64,000 nucleotides of DNA from Hofstenia miamia (lineage: Eukaryota > Xenacoelomorpha > Acoela): assembly GCA_004352715.1 (NCBI GenBank), contig SCFE01000070.1:1146873-1210872 (forward strand), read 5' to 3'. The position numbers and the translations under genes are program-made. Positions 1 through 11,240 of this stretch are shown piece after piece; position 1 is the stretch's first letter; every line of letters starts with the position of its first letter. The notes beneath the pieces are model-generated. The model was not told where the DNA came from, did no database searches, and was given only the letters and a program-made list of their open reading frames with translations.

Positions 1-194
1 TTTGATATGCAACATTTCTAGACATTGAGTTCACGTTGTTTGGTGAACCCTTTTTTTGTTTCGAAGTAAATGGAATGTTTGTAGGTCCACAAAGCTGAAG
101 TAATTTCTTTATATTCTGAGTATTGCATTCTTGGACAAAAATTGTACATCGATTTTCTAATTGCAATACCAATTTTTCCTTTTCTTTTTTTGTA
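1..194 (-). CDS. Possible internal exon of an unidentified host gene (partial)
   Basis: Read on the minus strand, one frame is open from the window edge to about position 210 and gives a protein-like sequence rich in Lys, Glu, Leu and Asn, with the stretch KKLLQLCGPTNIPF near the middle and a Ser/Asn-rich end. A reasonable splice acceptor (ACATGCAG) ends at 195 on the minus strand, so the exon would start at 194 and run out of the window on the left. A second minus frame is also open here, so the call rests on composition and the acceptor only. I do not recognise the family. It is not in the same orientation as the metalloprotease at 709-1970, so it would be a separate, divergently oriented gene. 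Confidence 0.28.
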
Positions 195-708
195 CTGCAT
201 GTCACCAGGCCATGATTAAAGTAGGCACTAAGCAACCTCACCAGTAGATGTGTCAATAGACAATGACTTCCAAATTGAAAGGAAAGAATTTTTGAAAATG
301 CAATTGTGTTACCATCAAATAAAAATAACAAATCTGCAAAACATGTCGCTTATTGATAATTTAATATCAAGAATCTCACCAACAACAAACTTAATATATA
401 TATATATTGCTGTTTCTCTACTTTCCCCTAGAGTCCTCAATCCATTCTTGGAATTTAAAGATTTGCAGTTGTGATCAATTCCGCTTTTTGTCTATGTGCT
501 TTTACAACTTCTCATTCTATCTCTGGTACCTCACTTCAGCGTAGACTCCTTCCGAGCCTTACTGTGCCCTACTTACACTAAACCCATCCGCATGTATAGT
601 CTAACCTATTTACTCTGTATTTAATTCCATTGCTAATTCAATTGTCAGGATTGTAATATAATGCATGTAGGATGACATCAACTTTCTAATGGTTATCAAA
701 ATTTGCAG
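195..708. other. Non-coding stretch upstream of the metalloprotease exon
   Basis: AT-rich sequence with a short TA run near 393-405. No convincing exon was found. The stretch ends in TTTGCAG, which I read as the acceptor for the exon starting at 709, so at least its right part should be intron. Confidence 0.4.
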
Positions 709-1970
709 GTAAATTTGTTACATTACATATTATATGCGTTCCCACCATAAATTTACAATTTTTGAAAGAACAAAAGTCAACTCAAAGTTTCACAAAAGCA
801 CCATATTGTACTATGGATTATTATGGTAGAGTAAATATTACAACAGATTGGAGCGGTCAACTAAAATTATCCCTTCTCAACCAAACACTAGGTCTTTTCC
901 TTACAGCAACTGTTTATGGAGAGAATGAGATAACATACATTGGAATGAATGATAATGTAACATGGCTGAAATGTATTCTTCCACTTTGTACCGGGTATTT
1001 TTCTTTTGATGGAGAGCAGTATTTCTCACTAAGAAATGATGGCACAAACCATTTTGCATCTAAAAGCAGTTCCAGTATCATACATAATAAGACAACCCGA
1101 GAGAAAAGTCTATTACCAATATTCAAAAAACGTTTGTATATTGAGTATGCAGTGGTAATTGATCAATCTGTAATGAAAGAATATTCATTTAATGAAACAT
1201 TAATTAAGATTGATGTTTTAGAAATTGTGTCAATGGCAAGAAAGCATTTGTACAATCCATTTAAAATAGATTTAGTTCTTGTTGAATTAATTTATTGGAA
1301 GTCTGATCAACTTAAACCTACGTCAAATTTGAGGCAGAAAATAGATGGTTTTAAGCAGTGGATTAAAAATCACAATTTTTCTAATGCTCATGACGTTGTT
1401 CATTTGTATACGAACAATTTGCCAAACGATGTGTTAGGATATACGCCAAAGCATGCAAGAATTTGTAACAATGAACTCTCTTCTGCGATAATAAAATTCA
1501 ACAAATCTAAAAAAAGATTTTTAGCATTAACAGTTGCCCATGAAATTGCTCATTTGTTTTCCCTGAAGCATGATGACGATTTGGTTGGGTGCAACACAAC
1601 CTATTGTGCTATGGCTGCATACTTCGACGGTGAAACTAATTGTTGGTCATTGTGCTCCAAGGAAACGATGATTGATTACCTTAGTAGAGGTGGAGGTAAA
1701 TGTACACATAACATTCCTTCAGAATCAGTTAGATTCTGTGGTAACGGTATTATTGAATATAATGAGGAATGTGATTGCTTTGGCTCCCAATGCAAGTATG
1801 ATTGTTGTGGCAAAGAAGACTGTAAATACAACAAAACACTGTTATCCTGCGATAAATCTAAAAACTCTTGTCGATGGTTTATACATTGCCCAGCAAAAAT
1901 TCCTAAAGGAGCTGATAAGCCAAATGTGACGTTGCAACAACTGCTTGATTGGCAGCCCAAAAATAAATAA
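709..1970 (+). CDS. ADAM/reprolysin-like (M12B) zinc metalloprotease, 3' terminal exon
   Basis: Zinc endopeptidase of the ADAM/adamalysin family, expected to be secreted or surface-bound. Residues below count from codon 762. A C-x4-Y-G-R-V segment near residue 16 matches the end of the M12B propeptide. The catalytic domain (about 120-320) carries HEIAHLFSLKHD at 260-271, with the three zinc-binding His and catalytic Glu, and a Met-turn (YCAM, 281-284). A short disintegrin-like stretch follows: CGNG at 326-329, EECDC at 335-339, then a Cys cluster. The frame stays open upstream to an acceptor, TTTGCAG, ending at 708, and no ATG starts it, so earlier exons (signal peptide, most of the propeptide) are missing. 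Translation stops at 1968-1970, without full disintegrin, Cys-rich, EGF or membrane segments. Oddity: the Gly usual in HExxHxxGxxHD is Ser267. Many N-x-S/T sites fit the secretory pathway. Confidence 0.85.
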
Positions 1971-2164
1971 GGCTAAAAAGTTTGTTATGTTCTTCGAAAA
2001 TGAAATTTGAGTATGGTACATCTAGTGGCTGCAATTTTGTATTTGCTTAAGAGAAAAATGTGAATTAGAATTGTCATTGCTTCATTATACTCAATGAATT
2101 TCCAAATGAATATAGGATTTGTAATCGTAAAATATTTCCACTATTTCTTACTGGAGAATAAGGC

Positions 2165-2170
2165 AATAAA
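2165..2170 (+). terminator. Candidate polyadenylation signal AATAAA for the metalloprotease
   Basis: AATAAA lies 195 bases past the stop codon at 1970. Another AATAAA overlaps the stop itself at 1962-1967. AT richness makes chance matches common. Confidence 0.35.
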
Positions 2171-2673
2171 AAAATGTGCGGAATTGAAAATTTTAAATAA
2201 ATTACATGAAAAATACTAATGAGAAATTGCATATTGCTTGATGCATTTTTTGTTCATATCAGGTCTATGAACAATTGTCTGCAATTCGAGCACTTACTCA
2301 AATAGAAAGCTTAAATTTATGCATTGTGAAAGTTTTGTGTCACTAGGAGGAGATCAATTGTAACTAAGACACTTCAAAGTATTTCCTTATTATTCAACAT
2401 CTCATTATATATTTTAATCTAGTTGAATTCTCTACAATCCTCCAAGAAGTCGAGGGATATGGTGTCAGTTTTTCTTTAGGTAAGTTCAGATTTTATACAG
2501 GCTTGTGCTTCCAGACTGTTAATTAATTTTATAGATTTTATGGAAATTATGCGATGAGATAATTGTAAGTGATAGTTAAAATTGCATGGTATTCTATAAA
2601 CAGACTATAAATTGTGGGTCATAAAGTAGGATTGGCGAATATACATCGCATAATAATAATAGTGTATATATAT

Positions 2674-2714
<41 letters not shown>

Positions 2715-3060
2715 ATTTTCCCATATTAAATTTTTAAATTTGACACAAAAATATCGTAGACAAAATGAGCATTAAGTAAGTAAGTAATTTATTGACTCAT
2801 AACGGAAGATAATATGTAATACAAATACAATTACTGAGTCCATTTGTTAACAAAATCGACTAATTAAATTTAGACAGTACAAATCATCCTATTTGGGTTT
2901 TGATTTGCTACTACTTTAGGTAAACAGTTCTAGTGATCTATGTACATAATAACATACAGTTTTGATATCCATAACACCTTCGTTGTACATTGAGTTCAGA
3001 TCAACTGCATTTGTTCTAACTGCGTTTGTTATATTTACAGTGAATGGACACGAAAAATGA
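2171..3060. other. Gene-free AT-rich interval with a TA/CA microsatellite
   Basis: No coding potential seen. A mixed TA/CA dinucleotide repeat sits at about 2663-2713. The right edge runs into the 3' region of the minus-strand LINE. Confidence 0.5.
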
Positions 3061-4071
3061 TATGATTTTCGTCTTGAACACTGGTTCTGTAGGAACATAT
3101 TCTCTGATCTCTTTCAATTCGAGACCACCGTCTGGTTTCTACGCGGAGACGGTGGGATGACAGTCTCAGACGAGTATTGCTTATCCGTACCTATTCGGGA
3201 ATGTCATTGTGAGTGTAAAGGACATGATGGCAAAGGTTCGGATTTATATTAACATAATCCCTATACCGCATTGTATCTCGTGAATGTATTCTTTGGATAA
3301 GAGCTTGTCTGCCATTTTCCGCGACATTTTGAATATCTCCAACATTTTCAATGTAATGAGCCATGGACGAGTTAACGGATCGACAAATGTCATAAGCAAG
3401 TAAGAGGTAAGAGCGGTTTATGTGGATCTCTGTTGTTAAACAAATATCTGTCAAGTGATCGCTTCTGTTTCATTCTTATGGCTGTTGAGCAATCCGGCAT
3501 ATTGGCTTTGATAAGACAAAGATCATTGGGAATTTGACATCTAACCCCTAATAAACTTTTCACTACATCGTGGTACATGGTAGAAACGGCACTAATCCCA
3601 GTTCCAAGCCATGTCTTTGCTCAGGCTACCTCGGCTACTCTCTTTTTTAATCAGTAGGGCAAGTCACATTGAGCATTACAAAAATTACGGAACTTTTGGA
3701 CGTTTCCCTCTCTAGTCACAATGGGCTTTAACAATCGAGCTGATAGACCCATCTTCTGTAATGGGAGAGCCAATGTAGATGTACATTTTACAGTTTGGGA
3801 CTTTAATGTTGTTCACAATAATTTGCTCTTTGTCATAGTCATCCCCATTTATAACTAAGAACTTCGTCTTCTTTTGGTTGACCTCCATCTTCTTTTGGTT
3901 GACCTCCATACCATATTCGTTACAGAACTCGATCAAAAGTTTAAATTTTTCAATACTTCTCGCTCTAGTTGTAGCTAAGAGCGCTGTGTGGAGGTTTCTT
4001 AGGAACGAATCGAGTGGTGATCGGTTTTTGACAAGTAAGATTAACCTATCCACAAAAATTATAAACAGGAT
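3060..4071 (-). mobile_element. Non-LTR retrotransposon, 3' part, copy 1 (cut by an assembly gap)
   Basis: The minus strand encodes, in broken frames, the C-terminal half of a LINE reverse transcriptase. From the gap leftward come the RT palm end (ILFIIFVDRL), the thumb (EFCNEYGMEVNQKKTKFLVI), the YIGSPITEDGS block and the C-terminal block with SLLGVRCQIPNDLC at about 3520-3560. Frames change near 3712, 3580 and 3450, so it is dead. Compared with the copy at 7382-8030 it has a 21-bp tandem duplication at about 3870-3910 (MEVNQKK encoded twice) and lacks about 25 bp near 3623. The expected YADD-type catalytic box is not visible: the frame reads LRNLHTALLATT where a DD motif is expected. Confidence 0.75.
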
Positions 4072-5071
4072 NNNNNNNNNNNNNNNNNNNNNNNNNNNNN
4101 NNNNNNNNNNNNNNNNNNNNNNNNNNNNNNNNNNNNNNNNNNNNNNNNNNNNNNNNNNNNNNNNNNNNNNNNNNNNNNNNNNNNNNNNNNNNNNNNNNNN
4201 NNNNNNNNNNNNNNNNNNNNNNNNNNNNNNNNNNNNNNNNNNNNNNNNNNNNNNNNNNNNNNNNNNNNNNNNNNNNNNNNNNNNNNNNNNNNNNNNNNNN
4301 NNNNNNNNNNNNNNNNNNNNNNNNNNNNNNNNNNNNNNNNNNNNNNNNNNNNNNNNNNNNNNNNNNNNNNNNNNNNNNNNNNNNNNNNNNNNNNNNNNNN
4401 NNNNNNNNNNNNNNNNNNNNNNNNNNNNNNNNNNNNNNNNNNNNNNNNNNNNNNNNNNNNNNNNNNNNNNNNNNNNNNNNNNNNNNNNNNNNNNNNNNNN
4501 NNNNNNNNNNNNNNNNNNNNNNNNNNNNNNNNNNNNNNNNNNNNNNNNNNNNNNNNNNNNNNNNNNNNNNNNNNNNNNNNNNNNNNNNNNNNNNNNNNNN
4601 NNNNNNNNNNNNNNNNNNNNNNNNNNNNNNNNNNNNNNNNNNNNNNNNNNNNNNNNNNNNNNNNNNNNNNNNNNNNNNNNNNNNNNNNNNNNNNNNNNNN
4701 NNNNNNNNNNNNNNNNNNNNNNNNNNNNNNNNNNNNNNNNNNNNNNNNNNNNNNNNNNNNNNNNNNNNNNNNNNNNNNNNNNNNNNNNNNNNNNNNNNNN
4801 NNNNNNNNNNNNNNNNNNNNNNNNNNNNNNNNNNNNNNNNNNNNNNNNNNNNNNNNNNNNNNNNNNNNNNNNNNNNNNNNNNNNNNNNNNNNNNNNNNNN
4901 NNNNNNNNNNNNNNNNNNNNNNNNNNNNNNNNNNNNNNNNNNNNNNNNNNNNNNNNNNNNNNNNNNNNNNNNNNNNNNNNNNNNNNNNNNNNNNNNNNNN
5001 NNNNNNNNNNNNNNNNNNNNNNNNNNNNNNNNNNNNNNNNNNNNNNNNNNNNNNNNNNNNNNNNNNNNNNN
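4072..5071. other. Assembly gap of exactly 1000 N
   Basis: The run of N is exactly 1000 bases, the usual mark of an arbitrary-length scaffold join. The true distance is unknown, and long open frames drawn across it are meaningless. Confidence 0.98.
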
Positions 5072-5526
5072 ATCTTCGTCTCTTCAAGATCTGCTGTTGC
5101 TCTCTTCAGGTTTTGAAAATGTAATAGTCTATTGTTGTCTAGCATATATTCATTGTTTCGTAGTGTTTGTGTTATCATGTGGGGGCCGGACCATACTGTT
5201 TTCAACTTCCAGACTTGGTTTGTGTCTATGAGTTTAATCAGTGTTAATGCGTATACTTTATTGCCTACCTTGTGTGTGTGACCATAGATTTTTTTATTAT
5301 AATTGCGTTGCTGTCTCACTGCCGACTTTTTTATATTAGGACACATCATTTCATGAATTCCCGTAATCTGGTTTCTTAATTGTTTTACATATGCATTGTC
5401 CAATTTTCCACTGTAGTTGGTGTACTGCATTGAGAGTGGGGTTGCCACCTCCCTTCCAAACATGGCCTTGAATGGTGATACTCCAGTTGTTGCATGTACC
5501 AAACTTTCTGCGAAGATGGTGGCTAT
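5072..5526 (-). pseudogene. Ty3-like retrotransposon integrase C-terminal fragment
   Basis: The minus strand reads SLVHATTGVSPFKAMFGRE, the stretch that follows the catalytic core of Ty3/gypsy integrases, then a block with KKSAVRQQRNYNKKIYG and HKVGNKVYAL, then a chain resembling the integrase C-terminal beta domain (VWSGPHMI). The left end is lost in the 1000-N gap; the right end runs out at about 5526. The element at 39.8-44.7 kb encodes the same blocks in the same order (GISSYKAIFGHEAV, then KSAMHQKHNFNEKIY, then GKKVYAF), so the two are related. No catalytic Asp or Glu is included. Confidence 0.75.
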
Positions 5527-5559
5527 AAAATAATGTAAGCATCATTTAGTCAAAAGTAT

Positions 5560-5743
5560 TTTTATGGACAGACACAAATATCTCTTTTTTTTGACACATA
5601 TTGTTTCTTAGTTGCATTTTACAAATAAATCTGAAATAATAGCAATTGATTTAATTATAATATTTTTAATCAACTTCTTTTCGATCTTAGTTTCTTCTTG
5701 CGACGTTTGCAGCTTATTTCCGATTTATTTGGATGATGCTACA
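5560..5743 (-). repeat. Fragment of the TGTAGCATCATCC LTR family
   Basis: The minus-strand end TGTAGCATCATCC (5731-5743) and about 180 bp inward match the outer ends of the LTRs at 59,193 and 55,323, including the shared TTAGCAGCTT-like and CTTCTT-rich segments. It directly follows the integrase fragment, so it is probably part of the same wrecked element. Confidence 0.6.
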
Positions 5744-6381
5744 ATATTTTGATGCTTGTATTGAGTTGATTGACAAGCGGTTTTCCTCTAATCCTGGACT
5801 GGTGCTGTTGGGAAACAGAGAAGCCTTTGATGGTATCTGGGAGTGGTAATTCTTTTGACAACTTTTCTAGCATGTCCCGTGACTTCGGTATCTCGCGAAA
5901 GATCGTATTCAGCATTGCAAAAAGTAAAAAACTGTGTTCGCTCATCCATGACACAGCCGCGCCTGAATCATATAATGAAGTTGAATGCTCACAAATTTTG
6001 AACAGATGTCGTGGATATTTTTAAAATTCGATAAGAGTTTGCCTCCAGTAACTCGAACAGCCGCCTATCTTTTGTTTAGTTTAATTCATTGTATTTGTAG
6101 TTCAATTGGAGCTACCAAGGGCCTACTGTAATCACGGCCTCGCGATTTGCTGCAAAATTAACATAAATGATGTCACAAAAATACTTCACTGCATGCCAGG
6201 ATTCAATGTAACTTGTTACTTTATATCAAAGCAAAGAATTTGCTATTTTACACATCACTAATTTTTTGAAATGAATTTATATTTTCTGAAAACTGTAAAA
6301 ACTACATTAAAATAGAATGAGGCCATTAACCATAAGCAATCACATATATATATATATATATCAAAATATATGATTAATGGT
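5744..6381. other. Gene-free interval beside an assembly gap
   Basis: Short open frames exist on both strands at 5739-6024, but neither resembles a known family and they overlap each other. An (AT)n run at about 6343-6361 lies just before the gap and may have caused the assembly break. Confidence 0.45.
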
Positions 6382-7381
6382 NNNNNNNNNNNNNNNNNNN
6401 NNNNNNNNNNNNNNNNNNNNNNNNNNNNNNNNNNNNNNNNNNNNNNNNNNNNNNNNNNNNNNNNNNNNNNNNNNNNNNNNNNNNNNNNNNNNNNNNNNNN
6501 NNNNNNNNNNNNNNNNNNNNNNNNNNNNNNNNNNNNNNNNNNNNNNNNNNNNNNNNNNNNNNNNNNNNNNNNNNNNNNNNNNNNNNNNNNNNNNNNNNNN
6601 NNNNNNNNNNNNNNNNNNNNNNNNNNNNNNNNNNNNNNNNNNNNNNNNNNNNNNNNNNNNNNNNNNNNNNNNNNNNNNNNNNNNNNNNNNNNNNNNNNNN
6701 NNNNNNNNNNNNNNNNNNNNNNNNNNNNNNNNNNNNNNNNNNNNNNNNNNNNNNNNNNNNNNNNNNNNNNNNNNNNNNNNNNNNNNNNNNNNNNNNNNNN
6801 NNNNNNNNNNNNNNNNNNNNNNNNNNNNNNNNNNNNNNNNNNNNNNNNNNNNNNNNNNNNNNNNNNNNNNNNNNNNNNNNNNNNNNNNNNNNNNNNNNNN
6901 NNNNNNNNNNNNNNNNNNNNNNNNNNNNNNNNNNNNNNNNNNNNNNNNNNNNNNNNNNNNNNNNNNNNNNNNNNNNNNNNNNNNNNNNNNNNNNNNNNNN
7001 NNNNNNNNNNNNNNNNNNNNNNNNNNNNNNNNNNNNNNNNNNNNNNNNNNNNNNNNNNNNNNNNNNNNNNNNNNNNNNNNNNNNNNNNNNNNNNNNNNNN
7101 NNNNNNNNNNNNNNNNNNNNNNNNNNNNNNNNNNNNNNNNNNNNNNNNNNNNNNNNNNNNNNNNNNNNNNNNNNNNNNNNNNNNNNNNNNNNNNNNNNNN
7201 NNNNNNNNNNNNNNNNNNNNNNNNNNNNNNNNNNNNNNNNNNNNNNNNNNNNNNNNNNNNNNNNNNNNNNNNNNNNNNNNNNNNNNNNNNNNNNNNNNNN
7301 NNNNNNNNNNNNNNNNNNNNNNNNNNNNNNNNNNNNNNNNNNNNNNNNNNNNNNNNNNNNNNNNNNNNNNNNNNNNNNNNN
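6382..7381. other. Assembly gap of exactly 1000 N
   Basis: Second exact 1000-N run. The sequence on its right repeats the sequence found about 3.9 kb to the left. Confidence 0.98.
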
Positions 7382-9515
7382 CGATCGCTTCTGTTTCATT
7401 CTTATGGCTGTTGAGCAATCCGGCATATTGGCTTTGATAAGACAAAGATCATTGGGAATTTGACATCTAACCCCTAATAAACTTTTCACTACATCGTGGT
7501 ACATGGTAGAAACGGCACTAATCCCAGTTCCAAGCCATGTCTTTGCTCAATACAGGATTGATGCCATCACGGCTGCCTCGGCTACTCTCTTTTTTAATCA
7601 GTAGGGCAAGTCACATTGAGCATTACAAAATTACAGAACTTTTGGACATTTCCCTCTCTCTCATCACAATGGGCTTTAGCAATTGAGCTGATAGACCCAT
7701 CTTCTGTAATGGGAGAGCCAATGTAGATGTACATTTTACAGTTTGGGACTTTAATGTTGTTCACAATAATTTGCTCTTTGTCATAGTCATCCCCATTTAT
7801 AACTAAGAACTTCGTCTTCTTTTGGTTGACCTCCATACCATATTCGTTACAGAACTCGATCAAAAGTTTAAATTTTTCAATACTTCTCGCTCTAGTTGTA
7901 GCTAAGAGCGCTGTGTGGAGGTTTCTTAGGAACGAATCGAGTGGTGATCGGTTTTTGACAAGTAAGATTAACCTATCCACAAAAATTATAAACAGGATAC
8001 AGGACGTCGGTGAGCCTTGTTTAACTCCAACAGAAGCACAAATCATCAAGGACCCTAGCATGANAATGCAGTGTTTGAATATATTGTCCGAATCAAACGT
8101 AGTAGCTTCTTCCCACATCCGATTGAAAGTAAGATTTCGAGTATTTTATTCTGAGGTACTTTATCATAAGCCTTCGGGGAAATCGACGAAAACTATAAAC
8201 AGTTTAGATTTAGTTCTCTTTGCATAGTCAATAAGAAGCCTTATTGTCAATATTTGTTCAATGCATCCTTTTCTTTTTTGAGCACTGGTTTGTTCATTTT
8301 GGGTTCGATACCATAGGCATAATCGGTTGGAACCAAGGGATTCAAGAATTTTAGCTATCTCATTACAGACACTAATTCCTCTGTAATTTGGGGGGTCAAA
8401 TCATTCGACTTTTTTGAAGATCATAGATAATCGAGAAATACACCAGTTCATCGGCCAAATGAACAAATTAAATATAATGATGAACAAAATTGTCAGTTGG
8501 ATCAGCATGTTCATAGGTAGGTATCTGAAAAGGCCGGGATACACACCGTCTAGACCAGCGGCCTTATCCTTCATCTGTCTAGCAAAGCGTGTCGTTTCGT
8601 TGGGAGTGAAATTGTCATCGAGAATCGGGATGTAAGGCGCTGTCTTGCAATCAAAATTATTCACCTCAATTTGGTTTGCAGGATTTAAAAGCTCTTCACA
8701 GTGGTTTTTAAAAGTTACATCATCAGGGCTGTCCAATGATGATTCCGCAATCTCTTCATTCCAGTTAATGGCTTTCCACAGTGTTCTATCGTCATGATTG
8801 TTGCAAAGGTAGGTCCATCTTGATTCTCCGGGAGCTCGCTGGGGGTGTCCACAATGTTGTGTGTTCTTAGAATGTAGGGCTACCATGTTAATATTATCGG
8901 CTACCAATCCTACTATGGCGTCTATATCATTTGCCCTGACGCTCACTGCATCAATTTCATTTCTCTTGACTTCTAAAGATTCAGAAAAGTCACGAGTGTT
9001 GATCTGATTAGGCCGTGGACATTTCTGTTCATGAGATGGAAAAACGTATTAGCCAAGCACCATAGATTGTTTTGAGAGCTGTTCATAGCGGATACCAAAG
9101 GTAAAGGCAGGAACTTGAAAACAAACATCTAGCAATGCATGGTCTGAAGGTATGTGTTTATGACCTGATTTTAAAGTTAGAAATAAACTTCCAAAAATTC
9201 CGAGAAGCAATTGCATAATCGATGGTCGATATCCACCTTCTTTTTTCCTAAACGTTAAAGCAGAATCAAAGGCATTTAAGCCATTCAAGATCACGCTGTC
9301 AGATTTTTTACAAATGTTAAGGAGATTTCTTCCCCTAGTGTTAATCAACTTATCAGGAGATTCTCTATAATGACCTTCATTTTCATTGAGTAAAGTAGAT
9401 GCGTTTGAGCTTAAGCGACCGTTAAAATCGCGAACGACTATTAGCCCTCCAGGGTATCTTTCCTCCATCTTTCTTGCAAGAACACTGATATTGTTTGGGT
9501 CAAAGTACAGGGAAT
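7382..9515 (-). mobile_element. Non-LTR retrotransposon with APE endonuclease and RT, copy 2
   Basis: Minus strand, from 9515 down. The endonuclease (9049-9515) has DFNGR, normally GDFNGR but read here as RDFNGR, and the closing SDHALLDV. A linker and RT N-terminal part follow (8401-8946; KDKAAGLDGVYPGLF), then RKGCIEQILTIRLLIDYAK and the first catalytic region FVDF (8170-8280), then GVKQGSPTSCILFIIFVD (7990-8040), the thumb, YIGSPITEDGS and the C-terminal SLLGVRCQIPNDLC block (7440-7500). Several frameshifts and a missing YADD-type box show it is inactive. An isolated N lies at 8064. The 5' end stops at about 9515, beside a candidate host exon's polyadenylation signal, as expected for a 5'-truncated LINE. 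The clade is not certain. Confidence 0.8.
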
Positions 9516-9536
9516 CATATAAATAAACTAAATTGT

Positions 9537-9542
9537 TTTATT
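9537..9542 (-). terminator. Candidate polyadenylation signal (AATAAA on the minus strand)
   Basis: TTTATT on the plus strand, about 75 bases past the stop of the candidate exon at 9618-9945. Confidence 0.3.
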
Positions 9543-9617
9543 AAAACTGAAAAAATCGTTTACATTCATAAAAAGATACAAAATTAAATATATTTAGGTA
9601 AAAAATAAGCTTCCTAA

Positions 9618-9945
9618 CTACTTGTGGTGATGTATTTGATCTAAAAATTTCCCAGTTTTCACAATCTCATTTACTGATATAAACTCTACTAAAAATGTTG
9701 AACAAGCACTGAAAATCTTGTGTAGAGGAGTAAGTAATAGTATTTCATATTTTTCATTTGCAATTGCTTTTGATTCAAAAAGCTTGATGTACTTCCATGA
9801 GATGAATGAAATCAGTGGTTTTATTATATCACTGGAACCTTTGTTGATCATGGATTTTGACATAGTGTTTAAAGAACTGCTTGTTAACATATCTGACTGA
9901 GACAACAATATTTGCACAGCATTTTGCAATGTAGAAATGATATTA
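9618..9945 (-). CDS. Possible 3' terminal exon of an unidentified host gene
   Basis: An open minus-strand frame of just over 100 codons, ending in QIHHHK and a TAG stop, with balanced composition: a Ser/Thr-rich start (LTSSSLNTMSKSMINKG), then mixed hydrophobic segments (FISWKYIKLFESKAI and FLVEFISVNEIVKTGKF). It shows no transposon motif. An in-frame TAG just upstream limits it to about 9945, so the rest would need a splice acceptor nearby; I see none that is strong. A polyadenylation signal lies 75 bases downstream. Family unknown. Confidence 0.3.
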
Positions 9946-9950
9946 ATATA

Positions 9951-11082
9951 CTACTGCTCATAGGCGGGTGAGAGCTTACAGGCGGGTTTGGGCGATCACT
10001 AGCCCACCTAAATCTCTACTCTAGTCCACACACTGTAACCTTACCTGACGTCATGAAGCAGAAATATTTAGTCCAATTTAGAACCTACGGTAATTTTTCC
10101 ACACATGAAAGAGATTTCATAATAATTAATCCAATACAGAGACGTGTACACGTCCCTGCCTCAACTTCAATACAAAAAATACATTAGTTGATATGATTTC
10201 ACTCTAATGATTTATTTTGAAGATTGACTGTAATACAAATTTTCCTTTACAATATCTATAATAGGACGGGAGGTTGAAGTACTGTCAATTAGTTAATAAA
10301 GCTGGCACTCTTAATTTTGAATAATATTATAACTGTAAACAGTACAATCACTATGTTGTATTGGAACTGAGGTCGATGCTAGATTTTGAATTTTGAAAAT
10401 CTAATATAGATAATGTATAAATGATAGTAGCAAGTATGAAAGTACTCATTTGTGAAGAAAACTTTGCATAATCAAAGAATTGCCCTCAATATGAAAGAAC
10501 CAAGTAGGAATCATCTTGTATATACCTTATTGATATGCTGGCATTCATACTATCCGCGAGTACCTAGTTTTGCCGGCATGCACTCGTGGATATGGGTTAA
10601 CGTTAGTAAGGTACTTCTGATTGCTTACTCGGACCACTAAAAGATACATTCATACTTGCACCAATACTCGTGGATTCCATCTACAACATAATAAGTTTTT
10701 ATATTTTAACAACGCTTTAAACGGGTTAGGATATAAAATGATATAAAAAACGGTTCAGAAAATTTTAAAAATTGCTAAAAATGTTTCTACAAGAATTGCT
10801 AAACTTCGTAAACATTGTTTTTCTACATTTTGCCCTGATTCGTCTTCTATTCTCCATATATGAAATAAGTCTTTTTTAAAGCAAATTTATATAAAATGTT
10901 TAAAAAATGGTCACGTAATGACGAACTTGAAGTTTGATTGAATGAAAATACAAATTTTGATATTACTGCCTAAAGATGTTGAGAATTGAAAATTTTTCTT
11001 ATGTTGATATAATAATAACTTCAAAAAACTTGATGAACTCTTCTTAAAATCTTAATTTCTGCAAACAATACTGATATTACAA
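9951..11082. other. Gene-free interval with a weak short-TIR candidate
   Basis: No coding potential. GCAAGTATGAAAGTA at 10,430-10,444 is repeated inverted at 10,645-10,659 with 14 of 15 matching, which could bound a MITE of 230 bp, but no target duplication is visible. Confidence 0.3.
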
Positions 11083-11240
11083 TTCTGATTATATGTAAAT
11101 TTTTTTGTGATTTTATATAGTATTATACTACAATTCACTTGGGCCTGGCCTTGAGTTGGTTTTCTGATTATATGTAAATTTTTTTGTGATTTTATATAGT
11201 ATTATACTACAATTCACTTGGGCCTGGCCTTGAGTTGGTT
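11083..11240 (+). repeat. Exact 79-bp tandem duplication (two units)
   Basis: Units 11,083-11,161 and 11,162-11,240 read the same, from TTCTGATTATATG to TTGAGTTGGTT. Identity in a neutral AT-rich region means a recent duplication or an assembly artefact. Confidence 0.9.

Noticed and set aside
5739-6024. Overlapping open frames on both strands
   Set aside because: No motif on either strand and no splice or transposon context.
3712-7504. Very long open frames of 340-600 codons on both strands
   Set aside because: They run through the two 1000-N gaps; only the real sequence at their ends was annotated.
10430-10659. 230-bp MITE with GCAAGTATGAA ends
   Set aside because: Only a 15-bp inverted match (14 of 15) and no target duplication; too weak in AT-rich sequence.
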